Shown here: positions 25,216 through 39,501 of the stretch, one piece after another
Layout of the letters: each line of letters begins with the position of its first letter
Position numbering within the stretch: the first letter of the stretch is position 1
Source: Channa striata
Lineage: Eukaryota > Chordata > Actinopteri > Anabantiformes > Channidae
DNA length: 64,000 nucleotides
Reading direction: 5' to 3'
Assembly (NCBI GenBank): GCA_033026295.1
Contig: CM065180.1
Span: 15,658,023 to 15,722,022, forward strand
Translations under genes and position numbers: made by a program
The notes under the pieces: generated by a model
What the model was told of the DNA's origin: nothing
What the model saw: the letters and a program-made list of their open reading frames with translations, nothing else
Database searches by the model: none

Positions 25216-28200
25216 CTCAAATCAGGCGTTTGTGTTTTGCACTTTTTTTGCACAGAATAATAAATTTGACCTGCTTATTGTTCAAATGAACAGTGGGTGA
25301 CAGAAAGCATGCCAAGGGGAGAAATGTATATATCATCTTTCTGCAGTTGATCTACAGTATGTGCAACAGGAGGGAATGATCTGAATCAGACGTGTGTGTG
25401 ATGAGGGCCTCAGTGGCTGTGTAAACAGGGCCCGACTACCCCAAGAGCTGATGGCTATCGACCGGCCCATGCGCAGGAATGACAGGTCTTATCTGGAGCT
25501 GGGATGTGAGATAGTTGTCTGTGTGTCTGCTCACACACAGAGATCCTCTGTTCTGTGTAGGAATAGGTTCAAACTTTGTGCCGTAAGACACAGAAGAAGC
25601 TTGCACATTGCACACAATGCTGATCCACGGGTGACCATCTTGTTTGTGCTATCGTTGTGATAGATGGGTGTGCAAGTTCGTGTTGTTCCGCACCCCTCTG
25701 CCAGCTCTACACATCAGGAAACGAAATTCATGTGCTGCAAGTAAAAATGAGCTGTGTGTGGTGGGGCCAAGGGGTCACTCATTTCCCTGACCAAAAGATT
25801 GTTGCACTTCAGGAAGCAGCAAACTGTCACTGGACCTTTGGTCCATTATCATCACACAGCATCTACCACTTGCTTTAGTGGGAAAAAAAAAATGCTGGTA
25901 AAAGCTGGGAATTTCTAAAGTTACTTTAATTTTGAATACCCAAATCCACATTGTACAGACTGTATATGATTAGTCACAGATAGTTTTTACTTTGCTTTGT
26001 TTATGGTGGTGTAAGAGGGGAATCTACAGCGTCCACAGAGCTGGACGTGTCTAATCAGTGACAAAAAGAAAAACAACAACACATTAACATTCTGAGAATG
26101 TGTAGGATGTGTAATGTATTTTCAAAGAAAACATGAGTTGGACGCGTATGAAAAAGAGAGAAATGTAGATGTCCTTAATTTACATATCGTGACTTAGTCA
26201 GCATATGATTTTCACATCTGCTTTTTTAGGGGAAATGTCATAATAAACGTTTTGAAATGCGAAAAGATTTGTTTTATTTAAATGTTAAATTGTAGACTAT
26301 ATAATATTTGTATTTGCAGAGCTTGTGGTGCTGCACGCCATCTCACACAAATACTGTGGCCGACTTATTGAGACATTTCTGACAGCTTCACATGAAGACA
26401 TCATTTATCCCTGCAGCTGACAGGTTGACACCCTCTGTCTAAATTCATCAGAGGCATAATGAGACATCTCCATCTGAGTGTGTTTCCCAAGGTAAACTCC
26501 AGAACATCACCAGGGCTTCTAACGAAGAAGACAAGTGCTGACCTGACCTTTGACTTGACTTTTCCTCTAGACAGAATAGAAATAAGCAACACTGTTGGGA
26601 AAACGGCAGCTCTGAAAACGTTAGTGTCTTCCATTTAACTCTGATCCTTCCTCTTTGCCACTGTGTAAAGGTCAGGCCACTAAATCTGTTGTGTTGAATC
26701 ACCCTAAGCTGGAATTTTTTCAGATTTCAAGTAAAAAAAAGAGGAGAGAACGAAAAAATAATAATTTCTCATAATTTCCCCCATTGGACAGATTTGGCTC
26801 CGCAATCAGTCGGCAAATACTCAAATGTGGTGTTCAGTGGGCTGGGAGTGACGTTCTCACCAAGCGGGTACAACCCAGAGTGTTTGAGGTGGTCTTCCAG
26901 CCGGAATTCTGAATCCAGGAGTGAAATGGCCTGTCGGAGTGATGTATGATGCAGACTGGACAGAGGACTGCGTCCTGAACCTGGAGAACGTCTGTCTGCC
27001 TTTTCCCTTCGTTTCGTGCAGACAAGCAGAAAGCACATAGGCACAGATTTCTTTACAGTCTCACACACTTACTTGAAAAATGATAAACTGGCATGAAAGA
27101 GGTGCCGTTTGATTAATAAACTGGAATGTGAAGGTGGGGGCTGGGTGACTTAAAACCTAACATGATGAATAGCTTAATCAAAGCTAAAATGTCCATGATC
27201 CCTCACTTCACTTGTAATGATGTATTGTCCAGTTCCTCTATCTATAAATACCTGTTTTCTTGTAATCACTTCTCTAAAGACTAAATACAAAGGAAGGGGA
27301 AATGCTGCTCTGAATCAAAATGTGCTTGCTCATAAGGTCAAGCTCACATCATCTTTGCCACAATTGAAAGTAAACCCACTCCCACCCCCCTTCGCCACCT
27401 CTCTCCCTTTCACTCTCACGTCAGCCTTGCCTCTTGCTCTTCTGCTACGCCATGATTTCCATCTTGGACTGACGCCCCCTCCTCTTCTTTATCCCACCCG
27501 ACCGCACCCCCCTAAAACTCTCCCACACCCCCTTGCCCCCGCCCCTCGCCTTGCTACTGCCTCTCTGCATTGATGCTGATAATTACCACTGAATGGATCT
27601 GCAGATTCCCATGGATGTCAGTGGAGCCTTTGGCCTGCTTTGCTGTTCCCCACCTCCTCCTCATCCTCTCCTGCTTCCCAAGTCTCCCCTTCCTCTTCTC
27701 AATGGGGATTAACAGAGAGGGAGCGAGGTGAGCGATGGAGAGGTTGAGTGAGGGTGCTTGCCCAGACTCAGGGATGCTTTGCCATGCAACTGCCAATATG
27801 TCACCTTGCCAATCAAGGTTGTCACCCCATATAAACCAGAATCACTGGTGCATGTTTTTCACAAGTACATAACCTTAACGTCACTATCAATTTCATGTTG
27901 ATGAATTGATAAAGTGCTTACTTTGGAAAATATGGTCATAATAAACTTAAGGTGAATCCCATGACATATTAGAAAGTGAAAACCTGTTGGAAAATAGGTT
28001 ACCTCTATAAAGAACAATTGTGGAAAATACAGAGAGCAGGGAAAGTAGTGGATTCCCACCATTTCTCCAGTGCAACCAGAGCCGAGTGGATCGACGTCAT
28101 GGTCACTGGGAGCCCACGCACCCTCAGCATGCCAGAGGTAACCGATACCCAGGGAGCACCGGTCCAAGCTCGAAAACCCACTAAAGCTATGGTTTCTTCC

Positions 28201-31200
28201 AAGGAAGTCCAAGGCGGGGCCAACCAACACCACAGTTAATCACATCACACCACAGGGCCAGCATGAAGACGGCAGGCAGGGGCACTTTAAAGTGGGTAAA
28301 AGACTTGGCGTGAAGGACAAGACAGAATTCTGCATAGGAAGAGTTAAAGTTCATTTATATTGTCCATTCAAAACACGGCGTACCAGTACAAGCACTACCA
28401 TACACCATGCACTACTCCGTATTTCAGCATGAGACATGGACTTTTTCCAAGGCCGAGTGGTAATTGTGTCATTTTCTCTTTTTTTTCGGACGTGGCTCCA
28501 GTTTGAGGAAATGGTTTGGAGTGGGTTTAAAGGCGTCTGTGCTGCAGGAGTGTTTGGAACCAACAAGGTTTGGCTCCAGGCTTCATGTCAACCTCACTTC
28601 AAATTATCCTCATTAACAACAATTCCAATGGGAAACGGCCATTTGTATGTGTGTGATACTCTGGTGTATAGTGCCCATAATAGTCCTGGATGCACAGCAG
28701 CATGAAAAGTGGCATTTATTAGTTAGGGTCAACGGTTGTACAGAGTCTTGCTAGACGGCCGATAGAAACCGAAGACATGATTTTAGATGTCATTCCATGA
28801 TGAATGAAGAACAGCCCAATTATATCTTTTTTAAAAGTACAAAGCAAAATCATGTCATGCATCTCGTCGTTGAGTTTTTTATGGGAAAGGTTCAATAAAA
28901 CAATAGAACAACTATAAGGTTGTACTAATATAATAAAAAGTAATAATGCAAATAAGGTGAAAATATTGACAATGACAATGTCTCCATAATTTAAAGAAAA
29001 TCAACCAATAACTTCTGGGCTACGCATGTCTCCACACCACTTTATGAACACAACACACACACACTCTTCAATATCATGAGACAGAAAGTGAAATACAATG
29101 AAACTAAAAATAGTTTCCAGTGAGAGTTCAACCGTCATCACAAAACTTGAAAGTTTTCTTCCCATCCACCCTTATCATTTCCCAACACAACGCTGCTCGA
29201 GCTCTTTACCGACAGCCAAACTGCAATGTACTGCCAAGTCCTGCCCTATGGCTTGGGCCGAACTCTGTCGTCTTGGCAACCCAGCATCCAAGAACACAGA
29301 GGGGATGGAGGGGGTTGGTTGTGTGCTGGTGCTGGTTGTGATGTGTTGGGGGTTTGCATGATGTCATCCTGTGGCATGGAGGGGCCCAATCAAGCCCTGA
29401 GAAAATTATGTCACCTTTTGTTGAGCCGGTCCATTCAGGCCTATAGAAGTGCAGTGAATTGAGAGCTGCAAAGAGGTCATTTTTTCCCCGAGCTGTGTAT
29501 GTGTGTGTGAGAAAAAGTGGAGGAAAAAAAAAGGAGGAGGGGGAGGCAGGCAAGCAGGGAAGTGCATTGTCAACATGCTAATGTTGTTGACCGTAAGCAG
29601 GGCCATAAAGATGTCATGAAGCTCAACTTCCAGAACATCAGCGCCGGGGCCTTCACACCCCTTTTCTTTTTCAGACGCCGCTGACCTTGTCCCCCACAAA
29701 TTTGATTCATAATACAATCCCTATCACGCTTTGAACAACTTGTCAGAACATTGTCAAGCACCCGAATAAAAGCCTGAGTACACTGCAATGGAGCCGAGCC
29801 TAGTCGCCTTTGTTTTATCACAGAGAGCAAGACAACAATAAGCAAACCCTTAAGGAATAATTACCCCCTTAGCAACTCTGCTACCCCGCACTCCTGCACC
29901 AATACCCCATCCCCTGTGGAGACTGCAGCTTTTCTCCTGGAGCCAAAACTTATTGAATCACGGCTGAAATTGACAGTGAAAGACAACTGAATGGGAAGTC
30001 ACTGCCGAATCGCTTAACTCACTCAAACTAATTGAAACCATCAAATACATTTGTAGTGTACAGAGGAATCTCATTTTACTGGGAGCTGTGGGGATTTTTT
30101 ATCTGCAAAAGGTAAAAAACTCCCTGCAGCTTAAACCACATTGACCTATGAGCTGTGACATTAAGCACTTCTCTATAAAGATCATACAGTAGATACTGTA
30201 CAAAGTTTACAGAAACAAAACACAGCAGGCAAACGCATTTTCAAGAAAACTTCCACTCCTTAAGAATGATGAAAAGTGATGTTTTCCGACAAAATATATC
30301 TAATATTCCTCAAAAACTGACATTCAACAAAAACAATTCAGTTTTTCAACACGTGCAAGGTACATTTTCACTTTAAAATTCACTTTCATTCTTATTCTTC
30401 TTGTTGAAAAAAAAAAAAACTGGTAATGAAGCCAGGATAATAACAGCACACTAATTTTCTAGACACATAACGAATATGGTGAAAGTTTCTTATCCGTGAA
30501 TCATCTCATAGATCTGCAGCTGCAATGATAAAATCAACAGACAGCAGCCCGGATGCATACATTTTTATTTCTGCTAATAGGTTTCACAGACAACAACATT
30601 TATGGAGCTATAAATCATCAGAAGTATAAACACTTTGACAGGGTTATTAACCAACGTTAACACAAGCTGTCGATGTGTCACAGTGAAATGCAGTGTCAAT
30701 AGGAGAGTTTTGCCGTGCATTCATCACCACCTTGATGACAATGGCTTCTTTGTGAAGGCAATTAGAAGTTGTCAGTGCTCAGTAACCCCGCCGAGGAGTC
30801 TTGATCACATGTGTATTCATTTGTTTTACACAACAGGAGGCATTTTTGTGCTCTTCACTAGTGTCGTGCAGCGTGCGGCGCTGCACTGGAGTTCAGTCTG
30901 GGAGACAGCATCTGATTAGTTTCCATTTACAGTTCCAGCACATGCTGATCTTGTGTCCAGAAAAACACGATAAATGTTACAACTAGTATCAGCAGCAGTG
31001 TGAAAAAACACTGAATATTAAACACTTCATATCAAAAGCAGATGTATATATAAACATATACATTAAAAAAAAAGTCTAACAATATGTAAATCCATCGTGG
31101 TAAGTGCGATGAGCGTGCGTTCGTCAGGCCGACTTTCCTATCGAGGGTTGACTGATGCGTTCCGTAATGTCTGGGCAACAGAACACACCGCAGCGTCCTG

Positions 31201-33299
31201 CTGGGTCTGTGTCACAGCTTCCCCGAGTGGAGCTGCTGGCAGTGGATCCTGAGAGCAAGATTGTCAGCGATGGGACTCGTGCTGTCAGCAGCCATGCCAG
31301 GAGCAAACATCTGCTGAAGGGGATGCTCGACCACAGTCCAAACCCGGATTTAGAATGATCCTAGAAACATAATACAGAAACTAATGATTGACTGAGGCCA
31401 AAACCCACTTGAAGCTTGAACGTTGACACATGTTTCTCAAACCCTTACCAAACAAAATTACAGGCCTTTCTGGCAACTTTTTTTTTTTAATTTAAAGGTA
31501 AATTTTACCTCTATCAACCAGAGAAACACCCAAAACTGATCAACACAATCCACTTCTACTGTGCTGCTTCCTTTGGGAGAAAAGATTTGGCTGCTTTCAC
31601 AAATTTTCCACACAAAAAAGGGCTTGAGGATTCGAACTGGCATAAAGAATTTGCAGTTACAGAACTACCAAAAACCCCATCCATGGCTGAAATTATCACA
31701 TTATGAGTGGTGGCAAAAGGCTGTGTGTTTTGCTTCCAGCAGTGTGCATACAAATCACTAGGTCTGCTCGGCACAGCTGGAGCTTGATATTTTTTCAGTC
31801 CAATGCTGAAATTAAGATGTCACCATAATTCCCCTTCAGGGCAAAAAAGTCCTGATTGCAAAGATATGTCTCATTTCCATTATGAAAGAAATGAAATATC
31901 ACTTTTGTCTAGAATGTGAGTGTGTGAACAGTTCAGGATCATAACGATTAAACTGTTTAACAGCTGCATGAACGTACAGTTTGGACGTTTTCTGAGAGCA
32001 GGGCTGATCAGTGCGGCATCCGAAAATCTCAAATGCGAGACAATGCAGGTGGGTGAACTCTTGACAACTCAAACATGTTTCAGCTGTCAACGTGCAGATT
32101 CCCACAAAATGACGTTACGTTGTCTGCCCCCACATATCATGCGCTTAATCGTGTGGTTGTCATGGCAGCAAAGTGGCAGGACCAGCCTGTCCCGCCTGTT
32201 CTTTGGCTGCATAAAGAGCAATGTGTCAGAGGACAAAAATTCACCCATCGCAATTCCTAATCGTCTTTCTGTGTACACCGAGCTGGTTTACCTGAAAGTT
32301 GTCACGTACTGAATGTGGCCTTGCCATCAAACACTTTCCTCATCTTCATTGTCCTGCACATTTCTCTCCTTAACCCTGGGCCTCACATATCCACAGCTCA
32401 TTCGAGCTGCCTTCCCTTCGCCTAAGCTACAACCACAATCTCCCTCGAAATCTACCCACAGTTTTTGGCTGGATGCTTTTTCAGCTTCACCTTTTACCTG
32501 ATCACTCTTCCTTTTACCAGATTTTTTCCCCCCCCTTTCATTCTGGTTTTTCCCTTCCCACGTCTCTCACCTTGGACCAAATCCAGCTGAGGAACATCAG
32601 CATACAGAACCAGGCCTCAACCTGCCTCTGAGTCTCAGCCTGCCTGTGTACGCCCGTCTGTGCCTGGGGCTGTGACTGAGGCCGGCCCCTATCTCCCTCC
32701 CTCATCAGCACATCTACTGTACCTGTCTGCTGGCTTCCTGCCATCCACACACACAGTTCCTCTTCATTTACTGAGAGAACCAGGCAGAAGTGAAGATGAC
32801 GATAATGCTCACGTTGGGGTCAAGCATATTTGACCTCCACTGAGAACTCTCGCAGCCAGTCGGACACGCACACATATACAGTACCACTCATTCAGCCTGC
32901 TGGCAGCCCCGCACTGTCCCATCAACGGCTTTCTTTGAAGGCCACCGACTCTGCGGTGGGCCATCAAAGCATATCTTCATTTGGTTCCATTGAAAGGATC
33001 TGAGGCTCCTGAGAGAAGCTGTGTTTGAAGTGATATCTCTGAGCCACTGCATTCTTTACCATGCTGTCACGACTTGAGTTACACAATCCAAAAAAGCAAG
33101 AACATGGGCATGGAGCCAGTGCCACCACCCTGATCATGTCTCTCATATATGTGAACTACCTCTGCTGCCTCTGTTTGATCAGCGAACGCAGCAAACTCTG
33201 GTTGTTTATAGCAGCTGTCAGGGTTTTTAATCAGATGCATTGTGTGTGATCAGAGATTCCACTGAATGAAGATCAAACAAAAGGCAGAGTCATCCCTAC
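25216..33299. other. Non-coding stretch, no gene recognised
   Basis: No product is recognised. The minus-strand segment 26861-26930 has a good acceptor and a CTTG/GTGAGA donor, but all three frames are open, so openness is uninformative there. The block at about 29830-30140 is repeat-free and rich in TAATT/ATTA cores, as in conserved enhancers. A 15-base palindrome AGGTAAATTTTACCT lies at 31496-31510. A moderately GC-rich stretch at 31130-31350 gives open frames on both strands without recognisable content. Confidence 0.5.
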
Positions 33300-36200
33300 C
33301 TGTTGAATCTTTTAAGGTCATGTTTCCCTTAGTCAGCCTCTTCTCTGTGCTCACCTGAGATCACCTGAAAAGATAAAGGATAGAGAAGTGAAATGATTCA
33401 TTCAATGCTGGCAAAAAAAATGTGAATCTGATTAACCTCGATGCAGTTCTGGCTCAACGTGGAGACAATATGTATTTATGCCACAATACAATAAGTTTTC
33501 AATACATGGTTTGTGTGCAGTGGTCTCCAGCAAACAAACCCCACAAACAAATCTGGGGAAAAAATACTCGTTTACTTGAGGCGGATCGCTCATCTTTTCT
33601 GACTGCTACGAGATTTATAATGACCATGTGACTCAGACCTTCTCCAGTATCTTCACAGCACAGTCCAACACGCGGTAGTGACATAGATCAACCCAACTCT
33701 GTTTTGTGTAAATCTAAGGTTTCTCTGGAGGTCGGCCGTACCTGGCAGATCAGGAGAATGAAGTAGTTATAGAAGCTTTTCCAGTCCACCTTTTCAAATG
33801 TACTTGGTGTGCTGGATTTATTTTACAAGGTCAACAGGTTCAAGTAAATATCGGATTAAGAAACTCGCACATTTCCTCATGTGAATATGTTTAAGGCTGA
33901 CGCTGTGCTCTCTGGACTGGTGACAGCTTGGGTCCCTCTCCACCAATTCACAGACAAAGATGCTCTCTGCTTCTAAGTTTCCCTGTCCCAAACTTGTTAC
34001 CTTGGAAACAAATGTACTGTTTTCGAGTGACACAAAGCCTGTACCTAGGAACCTCCTTTCAGGTTGAAGTCTCCAAGATTCGAGGGGAAAACAGCAATAA
34101 CAGGACGGCAGGGAGAGAAACTGAATACTGGCAAATTGCTTCCCAGAGTTTCTGGAGGACATGGTAAAATGATTCTTTCTTTCCTCTCCCTTTCAAAATA
34201 CCTTTCCCTGGCATCAGGCACCATAGGTAGTTGTGTGCTGGTCTCATTTCTTTTATATTCCTTCCTATATTACAGTTATTTCTTTAATAACATACTGAGC
34301 TAAGTGAGTTATCATGTACACCAGCAGGTTGGAGCTGCATGTGGATAGATGAGGTAATGTTTAGAAAGTTGGCGATCCAGGAGAAGGGTTGGTCAGGTCC
34401 TGATTAGCTCAGGGGTAGGGGCTTTCTCTAATACTGGACAACCCTTTGTGTGGTGAGATTACTACTTTATGAAAAACTGCCCCTGCTGACACTCCAGATG
34501 GGATCAGAGCTTCCTGTCCGCTGTTCATTGTCCTGCTTATGAGCTCTCCACACATGGGAGAGAAAAAATACAGCAAAAACATCAAGCACACACACTTGAA
34601 CATCTCCAGAAAGGCCGACATTGCAGCGAGAGCTCTCTTCGGCTTGTGTAGAAGATAACACAATTAATGGAAAAAAAAACCCTGATTTAATAACAAGGTC
34701 AAAACCACAATAACACATACTCATGCATCTTTCTTTTACTGTGGCTGAGCCTCCAGTTCTTAAAGAAGAAAAAAAAACTAACTAACAATGTAAAGTAGCA
34801 AAGCTTTGAGGGCATTTGGTCCTAGCAGTCCTCTTAAGAAGGCTGGGGCTGTAGAATTATTTCAATTAATTGTTATAATTTCTGATGGTCCATTAGTTCA
34901 AAATAAAGCTCTAACTATAGCAGATGTGTAAACATAAAGATGCAAACAAAAGTTGCATCAGAGCAGAGCTATACTTTACTCCAGATGTGTAATCGACGTT
35001 TAATTAGAGGTGGCCTTACTTTCACGTAGCTTGTCTTCAAATAAATCTGCTTTAAAACAGCAAGAGCAATGGAACAAATGCAGCATTTTGTTCAACCACA
35101 TAGCAAACCGTAACACCTTTGTGCTTCTACTGTTTAGGAACCTACACTAACAAATGCTCATGTTTCTGCAGCTTTCTTTGCAAAAAACCACAAATAAATA
35201 CTTGCACGTTGTGAACACAAGCATGCAGGCTCATATACATGCACTGACACACACACACAGTCATGGCACACACACAACCCTTGTCAGTGATGCAGGCCAC
35301 AAACTTGTGCCAGTGGCCATTTAAACCAGTCATATGAAACGACCCGTTCCTTTCTGCAAATCAGATTACATCTCTGAGCTGAGGTCTGCACAGTGCACAC
35401 ACATATTAAGGCTCATTGCTCACGTCCATGCAAAACACACACACGCACAGAGCTTAATCTGATTTGAACCTTCTCGTCTTTGTGAACGTACGCAACTGCC
35501 CGATCTAAAAATACTAACTCAAAATAGGCATTAACTTGGAGGATACAGTAAATATGCAGCATGTATGGACTATGTCCTTTTTACTAAAATGACTGTACTG
35601 AAGTCATGTCCACAGAACAAGAACAAATAACAATGTCTTTGTCAAAGAAAATCATAGGGGGCTGTGATAAACCTCCTTTCAGTGGGGCTTGACTGCTGTT
35701 GGGAAGTTCTGCTACGGAATGAGCACATGTGGAAACATGTTTGTAGTGTGTTTGGCAAGGATACAAATAAATGATTTGCAAATGATTCAAGTCTTATTCA
35801 GGTTACCAAGCACTGATGAGTTTAAGCTGCTTAAATTTGTTTCAGTTTCTTTTTTTTTTTTTTTAAACAAACTTAGCTGTTCCACTGAATGAATGTGTTA
35901 GAAGATAAAAACGGTTTTGCTAAAGCCAGTCACAGACAAAACGTGGTAGGTATGCAAATGCTGGTGATTAGTGAAGTGCTATCTGAGTATTTCAATCTAA
36001 GTCACAATGCAAAAGATGTTTGGGTGTCTGCTGGTGGACTGGGTGTTTCAGATTATACCCAGACAGTGGGAAGAAAGTCTCTGTTAGTACAGGCTGAACA
36101 CCAAGTATCTACTCTGCCTATTAGAAAGTACTTTAACTACATTAGAACTAACTTTGAATCACACAAAGTCCTAAATAGACGACTTGTATAGCTCATTGTG

Positions 36201-37302
36201 AGCTATTTGCCCTTGGTGCAGCGGGTGGGAAGTTGTGGGTGGCAGGAAGCTGAGACAGTTGTGGCTACAATGGGCTGTCAGGACTGTGTCAGTCAGCCCA
36301 ACTCAAGTTCAACTGAAGCAGGCCTCTCTCTCTTCACAGTGACATCTGAGACGACCAGTGACGGAGACCGACGGAGAGGGGAACGGAGGAGCCGAGGGGC
36401 CTCATTCTGAGCTGCACTGGATGCTCAGATAAGACGACAGGAAAGGGCAGACTGGGGCAGGGCCACAGAGGAAGCCGGCCAAAGGCTACTGTTACCCCAG
36501 GAAGAGCTCACTCATCCCTCAGATCACCTGCTACACCTTTGGAGTCCAGGATCTGATTTGGACACATAGCCAGGAGTTGGGAATTGGTCACAATAGCCTC
36601 AGGTTGGACTCAGTGTAAACTGATCTAGCATTTTTTTTTTTTTTTCTGCAGCAGCTGTGCACAATAAATGATTGTACTGGGGATTTTTTTGGTCAAAGAA
36701 ACATGAATTATGTGTTTACGTTACATCAATAACATCCTAACCCAGATATGAAATCCACTCGGCAGCCACTGCTTTTCCAGAAACACAGTTAGGGGAAAGA
36801 TTTCAAACACACTACACAAACATTTAGCACTTTTGTCAGGACACATTGTTGTGTGATAAATACTTTTTGGGTGCCTGACATCTGAGGTTTGAAAGCAGGA
36901 TGAACTTACCAAATGTGCGATAGATGTGGGATGGATTTAGTGACAGCATAGTAAATGAATATAATGCTGGCCGCTACATTAAAGACCAGTTTCTGTTTAC
37001 AGCTGCATTAACATGCCAGAAGAGCAATGTAAGACTAACGTTTAAAAGGGGGCAAGCAGGTTTCCAATGTCTACGATCTCACTTTTACACCAAACCGGAA
37101 CAAATGGGACTCGGTAGCCTCCTAAATGTGAGAATTTGCAATAGTCCTTTTCTATTTTGTAGACCCATAAGAGGATATTGTGGTGTATGTAAATATATGG
37201 TATGACTTAGCATCATTTTGACATTTTTTCAAAAAAAAACAAGTTAAATAAATCACCAAAAAACCTTGCCTGCCTATCAAGTTATTGGAAGTAACTCAAC
37301 AA

Positions 37303-37321
37303 ACACACACACACACACACA
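37303..37321. repeat. (CA)n microsatellite, short
   Basis: About nine CA units, directly visible. Confidence 0.85.
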
Positions 37322-38416
37322 AAATAAACTACAATGTAGTAGTATCATCTGGAGTGTGTTTCCTATTCTCTGGGTTGGCTCATGGCCTCTAGTTCCTGTT
37401 TTACACCTTGGAATCTCAAAACCGTCTAACCACTGAAACCAGGACATAACTTCAGTGATAAGGACCAAGACTGTAGACTTCTGTTGTAGGTGCTCAAAAT
37501 CTAAAAAAAGGATAAGATTTCCTCCCCACATCTGGAAAAATCCTACATGGTAAAATAGATTGTGATGGTTAGGATATAGTTTGATGAGCACAGTTCCCAT
37601 TTTCCCCTCAGTTCTCTCACCAAGAAGCAGAGAGAGGTGCAATAATGAATGTCATACGCCGACCCTAAGCTCACTTCTGGAATGAAAAATTTTAAGAGGA
37701 CAATAAAGTTACATCAAGCAGCTCTTTAAAAAGACAAATTTACCCCCCTCCCTTGGCGTATGTGGAAAAAAGCTAATTTGTGCGCTGGCTTTTACAAGGT
37801 GAGAAGTGAGTGGATAGTTCTATTCAGCTGTAACATCACTAACTCATCTTGTCTAAAACAAAAATGTCACCCGTCACCTTTTTAACCCATCTGTCCCATT
37901 GGTCAGACGAGCTGTGAAATGTTGGTTTTGGAGTGAAGGTAAACAGCCTCTCCCATGGTGGGCCTGTACCCTACACGGAGTAAGCACATGTTTCCCATTG
38001 TGGTTAAAAGGGAAGGGGATTAATGTGTAGTGCAGCCGGAGCCACAGCCATACACCCCATGGTGGGATCACAGTACTCCCAGGTCTTTCAGTACTGCTGA
38101 TGCAGCCCAGTTGGAAGTGGCTCGTGTAGGGAGAAGCCAGGGCCAGATCTATGAGATGTCAGGGTCATTTAGAGCCTGAATTTGAGGCCTTTCTTCAGAT
38201 TTGAGGAGCTAGACATGTTACCATGTTGACAGAACGGCACGACCGAGGCTGGCAGACCGTCACACAAACCCAGGGTGGATAAGAATTATGAAAAGGTGTT
38301 GAAAACGAGTGGATTTTGGTTTTGAGAGGCCCAGTACTGTCCCTGTGAAAAAGAGATCACCTTCAAAACTGACATTAAAGAGATGAAGGCAGAGTGGGAC
38401 TGAAAATTTAAGCCAC

Positions 38417-38431
38417 AAAAAAAAAAAAAAA
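38417..38431. repeat. Poly(A) run, 15 bases
   Basis: Uninterrupted A homopolymer, seen directly. Confidence 0.85.
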
Positions 38432-38619
38432 TAGCTTTGGCTGCCAAATATGAGGTTTTCACCCAGGCCTCAGGGTCAAATAGGCCACACTCAAGTTCCA
38501 CAGGGGACAGTAAAAGCAGGAGACTGTGACAGTGCAGCCAATTAAAGGACACTTTAAAAAGGCAAATAATGCAGGGGACATTGAGGAAGACACGCATAGT
38601 GGAGCATATCTGCACTTAC

Positions 38620-38718
38620 TGAAAACTGCCAATTAACAAACGCCCCATGAAGATCAGCTGTGACGGCTGCAGCTGGAAGGCGTCCGTGTGCAGGGAGTAC
38701 AGCCACTTTCTGCACAGG
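38620..38718 (-). CDS. Candidate internal coding exon, unidentified protein (best in window)
   Basis: On the minus strand a strong acceptor (GCATTTTTTCTCAG) precedes 99 bases that end at a consensus donor (TTTTCA/GTAAGT). Two frames are open. The frame with one leading and two trailing bases contains 32 codons, 25 of which end in G or C, against about 13 in the alternative frame. This third-position bias is typical of fish coding exons and unusual for the AT-rich surroundings. The peptide includes KWLYSLHTDAFQLQPSQL and then MGRLLIGSF; I do not recognise the family. The candidate at 39502-39551 ends with two bases and so fits its phase. The next exon downstream would have to start with one base. 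A well-formed pseudo-exon remains possible. Confidence 0.45.
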
Positions 38719-38891
38719 CTGAGAAAAAATGCAGAGGGTCAAACATTCAGCCTGTCAGTCTCACCCAAGTGTCTCTACTGAGCAGTTTAGGGAAATGATA
38801 GTCCTCTGGTGTTTGAGGGTTTAATGAGCTGAGATTGTTTTCAGACTTGAGGGCCAAAACATTCAAATCTCCAGTTTTGACCTAATAAAAC

Positions 38892-38894
<3 letters not shown>

Positions 38895-38924
<30 letters not shown>
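38895..38924. repeat. (AC)15 microsatellite
   Basis: Uninterrupted AC array of 30 bases. Confidence 0.92.
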
Positions 38925-38927
<3 letters not shown>

Positions 38928-39501
38928 TTTAACTGCTTCGCCTGTGGAAAAGACTTGGCCTTAGCTGTGTGAAATTATCACACAATGCAAAATCAAGTTA
39001 CAAATGAAAAACTTCTTATGTTGCATTCGCTCTACTACTTAGGGCGGCTTGTGACTGGACTCGGATGTGCCCTAAAAAAACTTGAAAATTTTGTTGGTTC
39101 CACCCAGCCACTTTTAACACACTCTGCAACAAGTTTAGGTCAAGCGACGGCCTTTCTTAACCCTTTGGCCTCAGATCCCGCACACATAAACACAGATAAT
39201 TACATGCTATACATCTGTCAGTCTCGCACTGTTGGTGTATCTGCTTCTGTGTATGCTTGTGGAATAGGAAGTGGGGATTGTGCGCAGATTTGTACGACTG
39301 CTCACCCACTAAAACGCTGTGCGAGTGGAAGAGTGTGGCATGTTAATGAGCTTGTTTTGAAACTGGAAACAGATTTATGTAGAATTGGAGATCGAGCTCT
39401 TTAAAAGGTCACTGTGCTCAGCAACCTGTGTTCTCTCCCTGATCCAGGTGACTCTCGGGCAGAGTCACGAAACACGGGACAGACACGTAAGCACCACTTA
39501 C

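Larger units (their letters stand above)
33300..38619. other. Non-coding stretch with strong isolated splice signals on the minus strand
   Basis: Excellent minus-strand acceptors occur at 33365-33367 (CTTTATCTTTTCAG), 33742-33744 (TTCTCCTGATCTGCCAG) and 37677-37679 (TTTTTCATTCCAG). The first is followed by a CAG/GTAGGG donor after 65 bases with stops in every frame. The third is followed by a CTTG/GTGAGA donor after 56 bases with one open frame. No product is recognised. Low-complexity content includes T-runs near 35850-35865 and 36631-36646 and a (CA)n at 37303-37321. On the plus strand an acceptor at 36338-36339 (CTCTCTCTTCACAG) leads into a purine-rich 71-base frame ending in TGA. Confidence 0.45.

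Noticed and set aside
26861..26930. 70-base minus-strand segment with acceptor and GTGAGA donor
   Set aside because: All three frames are open so the open frame carries little information, and no phase-matching neighbour was found. Kept only as a note in the region entry.
31625..31640. TTCGAA-containing B-box-like sequence followed by a T-run on the minus strand
   Set aside because: No A box at tRNA spacing and the putative T-arm does not pair, so not a tRNA or SINE.
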